From the NCBI GenBank assembly GCA_020445785.1, contig JAGRFZ010000078.1:398-57022 (forward strand): a stretch of DNA of 56,625 nucleotides. Direction: 5' to 3'. Below, piece after piece: positions 22,785 through 32,820 of this stretch (within the stretch, counting starts at the first letter, position 1; every line of letters starts with the position of its first letter). The notes beneath the pieces were generated by a model. The model worked only from the letters and a program-made list of their open reading frames with translations, searched no databases and was not told where the DNA came from. A program made the position numbers and the translations under genes. Source of the stretch: Rhodocyclaceae bacterium (GTDB taxonomy: Bacteria; Pseudomonadota; Gammaproteobacteria; Burkholderiales; Rhodocyclaceae).

Positions 22785-24425
22785 ATGCCGGTAGGCTTGC
22801 GCATCGACCGGCGACATCCCCGACCAGCCATGCCAGACACCCAGAGCCCTCCGTTCCGCCCCGCCCACCTCTTTCGGCGCTTGCGCAGCCGCTGGCACGC
22901 GATGGTCGAAGACATCGATCAGGCGGATATCCTCCGGCTGCTGCGCGCCGACGGCCAACTGACCGCGCGCTACCTGTTCATGGTGGCGATCGCGGCCGGC
23001 ATCGCCACCATCGGCCTGTTGCTGAATTCGCCCGCGGTGATCATCGGCGCCATGCTGATTTCGCCACTGATGGGCCCGATCGCCCTTACCGGCGCGGCGG
23101 TGGCCACCCTGTCGGCACCGCATCTGCGCGCCGGCCTCACCGCCCTCGCCGCCGGCGCCCTCGCCGCCCTCGCCCTCTCCGGCCTCATCGTGCTGCTCTC
23201 TCCGCTCCACGACAACACACCGGAGATTCTGGCCCGCACCCGCCCCAACCTGTTCGATCTGGTGGTCGCGGTGCTCTCGGGCCTGGCCGGCGGCTACGCC
23301 ACCGTGCGCGGCCGGGGTGGCGCGGTGGTCGGCGTCGCCATCGCCACCGCCCTGATGCCGCCGCTGGCGGTGGTTGCCTTCGGCATCGTCTCCAAGCAAT
23401 GGCAACTCGCCAGCGGCGCCGGCCTGCTGTTCCTGACCAACATGGTCGCAATCGCGCTGGCCATTGCATTGGTCTTGAGTTGCTACGGCTTCGCACGCCG
23501 GGAAACCCGCTCGAAGCTGGTCTGGCAGACCGTACTTTGGGGTGCATTGCTGGCACCGCTGGCCTATCCGCTCACCACCTCGCTGCAGTCCATCGTGGCC
23601 GAGACCTTCTTCGCCCAGCGCTCGAGCGAAGTCATCCGCGAGCACATCGGCGACGATGGCCGCATCGAACGACTGTCGTTGAGCTACCCGGATCGCCAGA
23701 GCGTTCGGGTCGAAGCGGTGGTGCTGCTGAGCGAACCGGTCGAATCCCTCGAAGCGCAAGTCGCGGCGGCGCTGCAGTCGGCTTCCTCGCGACAATGGTC
23801 GGTGCGCATCGCCCAGCTGCAGGTGGCCGACCCCGCTGCCCTGTTGGCCGAGCGCTCGGCAGTGGCCAATCCGGTGGCGGCGCCGACCCAGGTGGCGATC
23901 GTCGCCGAGCGCTCGCCCCTCGACGGATTTCCGCTGCCCCTCGAGCAGGCGGCCATCGATCACGCCCGCCGTACCGCGCTGCTGGTGCCTCGCCCCAGCG
24001 TGCGCCTGCCGCTCGGCACCTACCGCGAGGCCGAAGCCGAGGCCGCGGCAGCGCACCCGGGCTGGACGGTGCGCGTGCGCCCGCCCCTGCTGGCCATTCC
24101 GCCAATACGATTCGCCCACACTTCCGCCGCCATCGATCCGCAGGACGCGGCACGCCTCGAAGACATCGCCTGGGCGGTGCGGGCCTGGGGTGCCGGCGGC
24201 GTCGATGTCACCGGCTATGCCAGCACCGAGGCCGGCGGCAATCTGCCCCTGGCCCGCACCCGCGCCGAAAACGTCGCGTCCCGGTTGCGCGCCATGGGCC
24301 TGGCGGTGTCGGTGGACGCCGTCTATCCGGCGCCGGATCAGCCCGCCATCGAGCACGAGCGCGGCATGGCCTACTTCCGCCGGGCCGAACTGCGCCTCCA
24401 GCCGATCGCGATGGCGGCCGAGTAG
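22785..24425 (+). CDS. DUF389 membrane protein with a C-terminal OmpA-like domain
   Basis: 546 residues (ATG at 22785; an internal ATG at 22830 is an alternative). Residues about 60-260 form six or so membrane helices with DUF389 features (NSPAVIIGAMLISPLMGPI, GGYATVRGRGGAVVGVAIATALMPPLAVV). After a soluble middle region, residues about 440-540 match an OmpA/MotB-like fold (IRFAHTSAAIDPQDAARLEDIA, VDVTGYASTEAGGNLPLARTRAENVASRLRAMG). The Asp that binds peptidoglycan in GHTD of OmpA is replaced (GYAS), while the Arg of TRAENV is kept. It follows the pump beta gene by 30 bp on the same strand and is probably cotranscribed. Function of DUF389 is unknown; the fusion is unusual. Confidence 0.75.
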   Translation: MPVGLRIDRRHPRPAMPDTQSPPFRPAHLFRRLRSRWHAMVEDIDQADILRLLRADGQLTARYLFMVAIAAGIATIGLLLNSPAVIIGAMLISPLMGPIALTGAAVATLSAPHLRAGLTALAAGALAALALSGLIVLLSPLHDNTPEILARTRPNLFDLVVAVLSGLAGGYATVRGRGGAVVGVAIATALMPPLAVVAFGIVSKQWQLASGAGLLFLTNMVAIALAIALVLSCYGFARRETRSKLVWQTVLWGALLAPLAYPLTTSLQSIVAETFFAQRSSEVIREHIGDDGRIERLSLSYPDRQSVRVEAVVLLSEPVESLEAQVAAALQSASSRQWSVRIAQLQVADPAALLAERSAVANPVAAPTQVAIVAERSPLDGFPLPLEQAAIDHARRTALLVPRPSVRLPLGTYREAEAEAAAAHPGWTVRVRPPLLAIPPIRFAHTSAAIDPQDAARLEDIAWAVRAWGAGGVDVTGYASTEAGGNLPLARTRAENVASRLRAMGLAVSVDAVYPAPDQPAIEHERGMAYFRRAELRLQPIAMAAE

Positions 24426-24442
24426 CCGCCACCCGCCGCGCG

Positions 24443-25171
24443 TCATCGCGCGGCGCAGACGTCCAGCGCGGCCGGCGTCGTGATCTCGGTCGGCGGGGTG
24501 CAGCGGCCGGTCTCGACCAGTCCGGATGGCCGCAAACCCACCATGCGCACCTGCGCACGCCGGGCATCGGGCACCAGCAGCCGCATCTCGCCGCCGATGC
24601 GCGCAGGCCGCGACAAACCCAGTTCGGCGGAGCCGTAGACGTGATTCGAGAATCCGGCGAGGGACGCGACTTCTTGCAGGCGTTCGCCGGCGCGTCGATA
24701 GACCCGCAACACACCGCCGATGTGCGGCGTCGTGACGGCGGCGATCTCCGCCACGCCATCGCCGTCGAGGTCGGCCACTCCCACCGGGTTGAGCCAGCGA
24801 TTGGGCGTGCCGATGGCTGCCGATTCGGCGACGATCTCGAGCCCCGCACCGCGCAATCCGACCAAGGCCAGGCGCGATCCGCTGTCGCGGGCGCTGACCA
24901 CGACCAGCAACAGCCGCTCGCCGTCGGCTTCGAGCCTCAGCGGCCGCGGCGCGAGATCTTCGAACACTTCGTCTGCCGGCAGGCTCAGCTCGGCCTCCCG
25001 TCCGCTGGCCGTCGTCGCATGGATGCGTGCGTACTCGTGGGGCCGACCGAGGGCGAAATGCCCGTAGCGTTCGACCGGCGACCCATAGGCCGCGCCGGTG
25101 ATCTCGTCGGCCCGGGCCGGTAACGCCGACCACACAGTGGCGGCAGCCAACGCCAGGATCCGGTGCATCAT
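24443..25171 (-). CDS. Exported protein with an FG-GAP/VCBS-like repeat, function unknown
   Basis: 242 residues from MMHRILALAAA, which begins a signal peptide cut after ALPARA. The mature part resembles a beta-propeller built of FG-GAP-type blades; one clear Ca2+-binding loop reads VADLDGDGVAEIAAV, followed by related blades (GGVLRVYRRAGERLQEVA, LGLSRPARIGGEMRLLVPD). Such proteins often read as periplasmic or surface propellers, but no catalytic motif is visible. The gene ends 17 bp from the DUF389 gene on the opposite strand, so the two converge; nothing ties it to a pathway. Confidence 0.65.
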   Translation of the reverse strand: MMHRILALAAATVWSALPARADEITGAAYGSPVERYGHFALGRPHEYARIHATTASGREAELSLPADEVFEDLAPRPLRLEADGERLLLVVVSARDSGSRLALVGLRGAGLEIVAESAAIGTPNRWLNPVGVADLDGDGVAEIAAVTTPHIGGVLRVYRRAGERLQEVASLAGFSNHVYGSAELGLSRPARIGGEMRLLVPDARRAQVRMVGLRPSGLVETGRCTPPTEITTPAALDVCAAR

Positions 25172-25402
25172 GATGGATGCCCCCCGCGAATGCGTCACCT
25201 GTTTCGGACAACGCGGCGGGGCTGTTGGATCCCTCACGGCCCATCGCGCGCGAGCTGGTTCAGGGCAGCAGCACGTGGCAAGTGGTGGTCATCCGCGTTT
25301 CGAGATCGCGCCGGGCAGTTGCCACATCCGCCAACGCATGGCGCCGCTCGATCGGGATTCGCAGCTTCCCGTCACCGACCCTGCGCCGAGGTCGGTGCTT
25401 TC

Positions 25403-26365
25403 TCAGACCAGCAGCGCGACGGCCGCCGAGAAGGTGAGGAACGCCAGTGCCGTGGTCAGCAAGACCACCTGTGCGACGCGACCGGTGTCGGCCCCATAGC
25501 GCTCCGCCAGCATCGGCACATTGCTCGCACTCGGCAATGCGGCGGTCAACACCAATACTTTCAGCGCGAACGGGTCGAGCCCGAGGCCGGCACGGATGGC
25601 AAGCGTGCCGACCGCGTACACCAACACCGGATGGAGCAACAGCTTGTACGATGCCACCCACGCGACGCCGACGGGTGCGCGAACGCCGGGGCTCGCGGCA
25701 ACCGCCATGCGCGATCGCGCGAGAACCGCGCCGATCGTGAACAAGGCCGTCGGCGATCCCGCCTCTGCCAGCATGTCGATCGCGCTCGTCAGCGGACCGT
25801 ACAGGACGAAGCCCGAATACGAAGCCAGCCCGCCGAGCCCGATCGCCCACGGCAGCGGATTGACCACGATTCCCCTGAGCGCCTTCTTCGCGGCCTTCGT
25901 GGCTCCGTCCGACCCTGCCGAATCGAGCCGCGACAGCGCAATGCACAGGGACGAAGTAACGACCATGTCGATCGCCAGCGCGACGATCACCGGCCCCGCC
26001 GCGACAGCACCGAGCAGCGATAACAAGAGCGGCATGCCCATGAAACCCGAGTTCGGAAACGCGGCTACCAGGGCGCCGAAGGCGGAATCGTTCCAACCGA
26101 TCGAGCCCCTGCGGGTCGTCACCACCGCGAGCCCCACCATCGCCACCGCACACCCCAGGTAGACCACGAAGGCGCCCACATCGAGCAGCTTGTCGATCGG
26201 CGTGTCCGCAGCGAATCGGTACAGCATGCAGGGCAGCGCGAAGAACAGCACGAAGCCGTTCAGACCCGGGATCGCCTCCAAAGGCAGGGCCCGGCTGCGG
26301 GCCGCGAGATAGCCGCACAGCACCAGCGCGAAGAATGGGAAGGTGACGAGCAGGATCTGTTGCAC
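25403..26365 (-). CDS. AEC-family (auxin efflux carrier-like) membrane transporter
   Basis: 320 residues from a GTG at 26365 (VQQILLVTFPFFALV) with GAGG upstream; longer in-frame sequence upstream is not hydrophobic and is probably not translated. About ten membrane helices in two inverted halves, with family segments NGFVLFFALPCMLYRF, FGALVAAFPNSGFMGMPLLL and LPSASNVPMLAERYG (the conserved helix-breaking NS/N sites). Bacterial relatives export or import small dicarboxylates and other organic acids. It lies 82 bp downstream of the acyl-CoA ligase on the same strand, so it may move the acid that the ligase activates. That role is inferred from position only. Confidence 0.82.
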   Translation of the reverse strand: MQQILLVTFPFFALVLCGYLAARSRALPLEAIPGLNGFVLFFALPCMLYRFAADTPIDKLLDVGAFVVYLGCAVAMVGLAVVTTRRGSIGWNDSAFGALVAAFPNSGFMGMPLLLSLLGAVAAGPVIVALAIDMVVTSSLCIALSRLDSAGSDGATKAAKKALRGIVVNPLPWAIGLGGLASYSGFVLYGPLTSAIDMLAEAGSPTALFTIGAVLARSRMAVAASPGVRAPVGVAWVASYKLLLHPVLVYAVGTLAIRAGLGLDPFALKVLVLTAALPSASNVPMLAERYGADTGRVAQVVLLTTALAFLTFSAAVALLV

Positions 26366-26447
26366 TTCGGCCTCTTGTCGGTGCGCGCCCGCCTTCGGCC
26401 GGGCGCGCTTTTCCGGGGACGTCGGCAGCGGCGCCGCCCCTGCAGGA

Positions 26448-28013
26448 TCAGACCAGGGACACGCTGTCGGTAAAACGCTGGCGCAGCATCCGGTGGAGGA
26501 TCTTGCCGGTGGCCGTGCGCGGCATGTCGGCCTCGTCGATGAAGGCGATCGCGCGTGGGCATTTGAAGGCGGCCAGGCGCTCGCGGCACCACGACTGGAT
26601 CTCCGACGAATCGGCCTGTTGCCCATCGTGCAGCACGATGACCGCCTGCACGGTTTCGCCCCACTTTTCGTGCGGCACGCCGATCACCGCCACGTCCTTG
26701 ACCTTCCGGTGGCTGGCGAGCACGCCCTCGACTTCGGACGGGTAGATGTTTTCGCCACCGCTGATGATCATGTTGCTCTTGCGATCCACCAGCCAGATAT
26801 AGCCGTCCTCGTCGCGGCGCGCCATGTCGCCCACCGAGCACCACTCGCCCCGGAACGCCTGGCCGGTCTTCTCCGGGTTGCGCCAGTAACCGTCGAACAC
26901 GTAGCACGTGCGGGAGTACAGCTCGCCGACTTCGCCGTCCGGCACCTCGACGCCGTTTTCGTCGAGCAGGCGGATCGCACCGCTGCCGGCCCACTCCCTG
27001 CCGACCGAGCCGAGTTTGTGCAACTGCTCGTGGGGACGCAGCAGGGTGACCCATCCAGCCTCGGTAGAACCGTACAGTTCGTAGAGCTTGCCGTTGGTGA
27101 AGTATTCGAGGATCGCGACCTTGGTGGCCTTTCGCGCCGGCGCCGAAGAGATCATCAGCTTGCCGACGCTGGACATGTCGTACTTCGCTTTTACGTCCTC
27201 CGGCAGGGCCAGGATCATGATGTAGTGGGTCGGCACCAGCGACGTGAACGTGACCCGCTCGCGTGCCAGCGTGGCGAGCAAGGCTTCGGGGTCGAAGCTG
27301 CGGCGGTCGTCGACGATGACGGTCGCACCCATGTGCACGAAGGTCGTACCGAAATAGAGGGAGTTGGCGTGGCACATCGGCATCACCAGCAAGCCGGTGT
27401 CGTCCGCCGAGAACCCCATCTCGAGCGCCGTCGCGAGCGCGATCAGGGTGCTGCCGGCATGGCTTCGGATTGCGCCCTTCGGCCGACCGGTGGTGCCCGA
27501 GGTATACATCAGGGCACAGGTCTCGTCCGGACACACCAGCGGCAATGCAATGCGGCGCTGCGCGCCTTCGACCAGTGCATCGTAACTCTGCCAGGCGCTG
27601 GCCGGGCGCTCGTCGAACACGATGTAGCGGTCCGGCGCGATCGCCAGTTCGGCGCGGATCGGCGCCACCGTGTCGACGAATTCCGGGCCGGAAATCAGGG
27701 CCGCAGCCTCGCAGTCGCCGACGATATAGGCGATCTCTGGGGCGCTCAAGCGAAAGTTGAGCGGCACCGCGACGAGGCCGGCACGGGCGAGGCCCACGTA
27801 GATCTCCATCCATTCCACGCAGTTGTAGGCCAGCACCGCCACCCGATCCCCTTTGACCAGTCCGAGACCGAGCAGCGACTGGGCCAGCAGGCTGGCGCGC
27901 CGATCCCACGCCGCGTAGGTCAGTGAACGGCGGGAATCGCGGGTACCGAGTTTTTCCGGATTGCGGCGGGCGTGGGCGGCTACGGCGTCAGAAATGGTCA
28001 GCAGATGGTTCAT
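26448..28013 (-). CDS. Acyl-CoA ligase (AMP-binding, ANL superfamily)
   Basis: 521 residues. Activates a carboxylic acid to acyl-AMP and then acyl-CoA. Motif A3 is YTSGTTGRPKG (about 171-181), A5 YGSTEAGW, A7 SVGDMARRDEDGYIWLVDRKSNMI, A8 GGENIYPSEVE, and the C-terminal catalytic Lys is in RTATGKILHRML. It is transcribed away from the ThDP-enzyme gene across a 203-bp region that holds a candidate GntR operator at 28083-28097. The acid is not known; the size and motifs fit medium-chain or branched acid ligases (such as LvaE or cyclohexanecarboxylate types). Its control appears shared with the ACAD operon at 34995-36191. Confidence 0.87.
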   Translation of the reverse strand: MNHLLTISDAVAAHARRNPEKLGTRDSRRSLTYAAWDRRASLLAQSLLGLGLVKGDRVAVLAYNCVEWMEIYVGLARAGLVAVPLNFRLSAPEIAYIVGDCEAAALISGPEFVDTVAPIRAELAIAPDRYIVFDERPASAWQSYDALVEGAQRRIALPLVCPDETCALMYTSGTTGRPKGAIRSHAGSTLIALATALEMGFSADDTGLLVMPMCHANSLYFGTTFVHMGATVIVDDRRSFDPEALLATLARERVTFTSLVPTHYIMILALPEDVKAKYDMSSVGKLMISSAPARKATKVAILEYFTNGKLYELYGSTEAGWVTLLRPHEQLHKLGSVGREWAGSGAIRLLDENGVEVPDGEVGELYSRTCYVFDGYWRNPEKTGQAFRGEWCSVGDMARRDEDGYIWLVDRKSNMIISGGENIYPSEVEGVLASHRKVKDVAVIGVPHEKWGETVQAVIVLHDGQQADSSEIQSWCRERLAAFKCPRAIAFIDEADMPRTATGKILHRMLRQRFTDSVSLV

Positions 28014-28074
28014 GGTTGGTCTCCCCAGGGTCGCCCCCGATCACGCTGCATTCGTCGAAAATCGAAAATTTGTT

Positions 28075-28104
28075 TTGTCTTCTGTATTCAGAATGCGCTA
28101 TGCT
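28075..28104 (+). promoter_or_regulatory. Promoter of the ThDP-enzyme gene with an embedded GntR-type operator (site A)
   Basis: TTGTCT (28075-28080) and TATGCT (28099-28104), 18 bp apart, are a plausible sigma-70 promoter 113 bp before the ATG at 28217. Between them lies the near-palindrome TGTATTCAGAATGCG (28083-28097), a TGnATTC-n-GAATnC arrangement shared with sites at 29974 and 36286. A repressor bound there would block polymerase. The intervening region serves both this gene and the divergent ligase gene. Confidence 0.6.
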
Positions 28105-28216
28105 TTTTCGCAAGTCAACGACTTTTCGACGAACACGAACGACCCCGTCCCGCGATGATGCCGCCGTGACCCATCGGCCGCCCTTCGCCCGGACGAACCA
28201 CCCTAGAGGAGGCACC

Positions 28217-29953
28217 ATGAACACCCTGCAGACCATCTCGGATCAATCCGCCGCCGCCGTCATCGCTCGCTTCCTGAAGCGGCGCGGCGTCCAGCGCGTG
28301 TATGCCTTGTGTGGCGGCCACATCATGCCGCTGTGGATGCGCCTCGACGCCGAAGGAATCCGCATCATCGACGTGCGCGACGAACGTGCAGCCGTCTACA
28401 TGGCCCACGCCGAAGCCCAGCTCACCGGCAACTTCGGCGTCGCGCTGGTCACCGCCGGTCCAGGCGTGACCAACGCCATGACCGGCATCGCCAATGCCGA
28501 CGTGGCGCGCGTACCGGTGCTGGTCCTCTCGGGCACGCCACCCCGCGCCCAGGAGAACCGTGGCGCGCTGCAGGACATGGTGCATACCGACCTGGTCCGC
28601 TCCCTCACCCGCTACGCGCGTACCGTGCGCCAGCCCGAGCTGGTGCTGCAGGCGCTGGACGAGGCGGTCTCCTGGGCCCTCGGCGACGGCGGCGAGCCCG
28701 GTCCGGTATATCTCGACTTTCCGGTCGATACGCTGCGCGCCGAGGTGCCCCAGGCCGTCCAGCTTCCGGAACACTTTGCACCGAAGCGCGCGGCCGCCAT
28801 CCCGCCCGATGCCGGCGCCGTTGCGGCCGCCGTGGACCTGCTGTGGTCCGCCAGGCGACCCCTGTTCATCTCCGGCCGAGGTGCCCAGGCTGCCGGCAAG
28901 GCACTCGCCGCCCTACTCTCCCGGCTGGGGGCCCCCTACCTGGACACCGGCGAGAGTCGCGGCCTGGTGCCTGAGGACCATCCCTCGGTGGTCGCCGCGA
29001 TGCGCGGCTCGGTGATGGGCCAGGCCGACCTGGTGGTCACCGTCGGTCGCCGCCTCGACTTCCAGCTCGCCTACGGCTCACCGGCGGTATTCGGCAATGC
29101 CCGCTTCCTGCGCATCGCCGACTGCACCGGGGAATTGCGCGACAACCGGCGCGGCGTGGTCGAACTGATGGCCACCCCGGCGCTTGCCCTCGAGGCGATC
29201 CTCGCTGCAGCCGGCGAGCGCCAGCCGGCGACCGACGTCGATTGGTCCCAAACCCTGCGCGCCAAGCACTGCGATCGCTCCGACAAGCTAGCCGCCTCGA
29301 TGGCCAACGCGCCGTCCGGCAGCGACGGCCTGATGCATCCGAACCGCGTGCTGGCGGCACTGCGCGAGGCGATGCCCGACGATGCCGTGGTCGTCGCCGA
29401 CGGCGGCGACTTTCTGAGCTTCGCCCGGGTCGGCCTGCCGGCCTCGACCTACCTCGACCCGGGGTCGCTGGGCTGCATCGGCGTCGGCACGCCGTTCGGC
29501 GTCGCCGCCAGCCTGGCCTGCCCGGACCGCACGGTGGTCGTCGCCACCGGCGACGGCGCCTTCGGCTTCAATGCGATGGAGCTGGATTCGGCGGTGCGCC
29601 ATCAGGCCCCGGTGCTGGTGGTGGTCGCCAACAACGGCTCGTGGGCGATCGAGGTTCGCGACCAGCAGGAGACCCACGGCAAGGTGGTCGGCACCCGCCT
29701 GCGCTTCTCCGACTATGCCGGCATGGCCCGCGCCTTGGGCATGCATGCCGAACGGGTGGAAAAAGCCGAAGATCTGCCCGCCGCGATCGAGCGGGCGATG
29801 GCCAACCGGCCGGCGCTGCTCGACGTGCTGGTCACGCCGGAGGCGGTGTCGTCCGACGCCAAGAGCGGCCTCGCCTGGGTCCCCGACCTGCAGCCCCTGG
29901 CCGCCTGGGACGAGGCCGAGCGGCGCTGGCGCGCTCGCAGCGACGGCGAGTGA
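28217..29953 (+). CDS. ThDP-dependent acetolactate synthase-like enzyme, candidate 2-hydroxyacyl-CoA lyase
   Basis: 578 residues; the ATG at 28217 has a near-perfect AGAGGAGG ribosome site. Three domains in the order PYR (1-175), central Rossmann-like (about 195-335) and PP (about 375-555). The activating Glu is in RDERAAVYMAHAEAQ. The ThDP/Mg2+ motif is GDGAFGFNAMELDSAVRHQAPVLVVVANN in the PP domain. The family covers acetolactate synthase, oxalyl-CoA decarboxylase and 2-hydroxyacyl-CoA lyase. No small ALS regulatory subunit is nearby and the neighbours are an acyl-CoA ligase and a GntR regulator, so C-C cleavage or formation on a CoA ester or keto acid is more likely than valine biosynthesis. 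Exact substrate unknown. Confidence 0.78.
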   Translation: MNTLQTISDQSAAAVIARFLKRRGVQRVYALCGGHIMPLWMRLDAEGIRIIDVRDERAAVYMAHAEAQLTGNFGVALVTAGPGVTNAMTGIANADVARVPVLVLSGTPPRAQENRGALQDMVHTDLVRSLTRYARTVRQPELVLQALDEAVSWALGDGGEPGPVYLDFPVDTLRAEVPQAVQLPEHFAPKRAAAIPPDAGAVAAAVDLLWSARRPLFISGRGAQAAGKALAALLSRLGAPYLDTGESRGLVPEDHPSVVAAMRGSVMGQADLVVTVGRRLDFQLAYGSPAVFGNARFLRIADCTGELRDNRRGVVELMATPALALEAILAAAGERQPATDVDWSQTLRAKHCDRSDKLAASMANAPSGSDGLMHPNRVLAALREAMPDDAVVVADGGDFLSFARVGLPASTYLDPGSLGCIGVGTPFGVAASLACPDRTVVVATGDGAFGFNAMELDSAVRHQAPVLVVVANNGSWAIEVRDQQETHGKVVGTRLRFSDYAGMARALGMHAERVEKAEDLPAAIERAMANRPALLDVLVTPEAVSSDAKSGLAWVPDLQPLAAWDEAERRWRARSDGE

Positions 29954-29958
29954 GATGC

Positions 29959-29988
29959 TAGACTCCGCCCGTTTGCATTCCAAATACA
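29959..29988 (+). promoter_or_regulatory. GntR gene promoter (-10) and self-operator (site C)
   Basis: A -10-like TAGACT (29959-29964) precedes the palindrome TGCATTCCAAATACA (29974-29988), which ends ten bases before the ATG of the GntR gene. Its reverse strand, TGTATTTGGAATGCA, matches sites A and B-prime at most positions. The position suggests negative autoregulation. Confidence 0.6.
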
Positions 29989-29998
29989 AAAGGCCGCG

Positions 29999-30727
29999 AT
30001 GAAGCTCCTGGAGACGCAACCCAAGCTGGTCGAACAGGTCTTCGATGCAATCCTCGAAGAGATCACGTCCGGGCGCCTGCGCCCCGGAGCGCGCGTGATC
30101 CAGGAGCAATTGGCCAAGGAACTCGGCGTGTCGCGGCAGCCGGTGCAACAGGCCCTGCTACTGCTGCGCAATCAGGGCGTGCTGCAGGACGCGCCCGGTC
30201 GCGGGCTCCAGGTGGCACCGCTCGACCTGGACTACGTGCGCAACATGTACGACATGCGCGCGGTGGTCGAAGGGCTGGCCTGCCGCCGGGCGGCCGAGGT
30301 CAACGCTGCCAACGCGAAGGCGAGAGGCTCCGCGTTGATCCGCGCCGGCCGCAAGGCGGTCGATAACGGCTCCGTCAACAGCATGATCACGGCCGACCGG
30401 GCGTTCCACCAGATGATCTACGAACTCTCGGAGAATCCACTGGTGGCGCCCATCCTCGAAAGCCAGTGGACCAACACCCAGCGCATCATGGGCGAGGTAC
30501 TGCTGCGCGACGACCAGCCACGCAACGTCTGGAACCAGCACGAAGAGATCCTCGACGCGATTTCGGCCGGCGACGGGGAGAAAGCCGAAGCGCTCGGGCG
30601 TGCCCACATCTCGCGGGCGGCCGACTTCATGATCGAGCGTCTGCGCGAACTCGACCGCTCGGAGGTCGCAGCGGAATCGACGCGCACGCGTCTCGCCGGC
30701 CGGCGCAAGGCAGGCACCTCCCCGTAA
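29999..30727 (+). CDS. GntR-family regulator, FadR subfamily with FCD ligand domain
   Basis: 242 residues. The winged helix-turn-helix occupies about 8-75 (EEITSGRLRPGARVIQEQLAKELGVSRQPVQQALLLLRNQGV). The all-helical FCD domain follows (about 82-225) with its metal ligands in DRAFHQMIYE, NQHEEILDAI and RAHISRA. FCD regulators are usually repressors released by a small carboxylate or CoA-related ligand. The gene starts 45 bp after the ThDP-enzyme gene on the same strand, with its own operator in between. Palindromes similar to this operator occur upstream of the ThDP enzyme/ligase pair and the acyl-CoA dehydrogenase operon, so it is the likely repressor of both. Confidence 0.9.
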   Translation: MKLLETQPKLVEQVFDAILEEITSGRLRPGARVIQEQLAKELGVSRQPVQQALLLLRNQGVLQDAPGRGLQVAPLDLDYVRNMYDMRAVVEGLACRRAAEVNAANAKARGSALIRAGRKAVDNGSVNSMITADRAFHQMIYELSENPLVAPILESQWTNTQRIMGEVLLRDDQPRNVWNQHEEILDAISAGDGEKAEALGRAHISRAADFMIERLRELDRSEVAAESTRTRLAGRRKAGTSP

Positions 30728-32030
<1,303 letters not shown>

Positions 32031-32142
32031 CCGCCCGGGGAAGACCGATTTTCCCCACCGCGGACCGTCGATCGGCTTCTGGTCGCCATGCCCCCGTGTC
32101 TGCGGCCGGATGACGCTTGACCACGCCTGGCGCCGCCTTGGT

Positions 32143-32820
32143 TCAGATGGTGGAGCCCAGGCCCGACGGCAGGTGCCCGGTGCAATTGAAACGTTTCAGT
32201 CCGCGCCGTCCGTTCGAGAACAGCACTTCGGTCAGTGACGCGTTCTGGATGACCCGAATCAGCGCCGTCCATTGTTGATCCGGCAGGTCCAGCACCTCAC
32301 AAACCACCGCGCAGATCACGCCCGCCGAGCTCACCGCGATGAGGTGACGGCCGCCCGGCTCGCCGCCGCCGTCGGTCACGCCGTCCAGCCAGCGGCAGAT
32401 CCGCCGGCGGAATTCCCGGTAGGACTCGCGCCCGGCAATCTCGAGCTCGCCGCGCGCCCAGGCCTGGTAGGCCGCCTCGTAGCAGCGCAGCTGCTCCGCC
32501 CGGGGCGGTGCGTCCGGGCCCTGCATCGGTCGGCCGAACAATTCGCCGGCTGCGGCGAGGATCTCCTCGCCCTCGGCGAACTCGTCGATACCCTCGTCGA
32601 ACTGTAGCCCGAGGCTCAGGCCGGCGGCTTTCGACAGCTCGCTCGCGGTGTCGGCGTGGCGGCGCCGCGGCCCGTGGCGCAGCGCGCTCCAACGTCCGGC
32701 GCTGCCCCCTGCCCAGGCGCCGAGGGCACGGCTCTGCGCGACTCCGAGTTCGGACAGCCGGTCGTAGCGATCGACCGCGAATGATGCTTGGCCGTGGCGG
32801 ACCAGCATCAGCAAGCTCAT
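32143..32820 (-). CDS. Histidine phosphatase-family protein, last gene of the ACAD operon
   Basis: 225 residues. The catalytic motif LVRHGQAS lies at residues 6-13, a second Arg in LRHGPRRRHADTA and the second catalytic His in the VSSAGVICA region (unusually SSAG rather than SHGG, so the second His is missing or displaced). Enzymes of this branch hydrolyse phosphate monoesters through a phospho-His. It starts within the stop codon of the preceding DUF6285-like gene (ATGA overlap), so it is the fifth, translationally coupled member of the operon. In this setting it could remove phosphate from a phosphoacyl intermediate or a side product. The altered second motif leaves activity uncertain. Confidence 0.8.
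   Translation of the reverse strand: MSLLMLVRHGQASFAVDRYDRLSELGVAQSRALGAWAGGSAGRWSALRHGPRRRHADTASELSKAAGLSLGLQFDEGIDEFAEGEEILAAAGELFGRPMQGPDAPPRAEQLRCYEAAYQAWARGELEIAGRESYREFRRRICRWLDGVTDGGGEPGGRHLIAVSSAGVICAVVCEVLDLPDQQWTALIRVIQNASLTEVLFSNGRRGLKRFNCTGHLPSGLGSTI

Noticed and set aside
21876-25244. 1122-codon open frame on the minus strand opposite the OadB and DUF389 genes
   Set aside because: Composition is Arg/His/Gly/Asp-rich and low in hydrophobic structure, a shadow of GC-rich coding on the other strand; real genes with clear families cover the same region.
28217-29953. Biosynthetic acetolactate synthase large subunit (ilvB/ilvI)
   Set aside because: No small regulatory subunit or ilvC nearby; neighbours are a CoA ligase and a GntR/FCD regulator.
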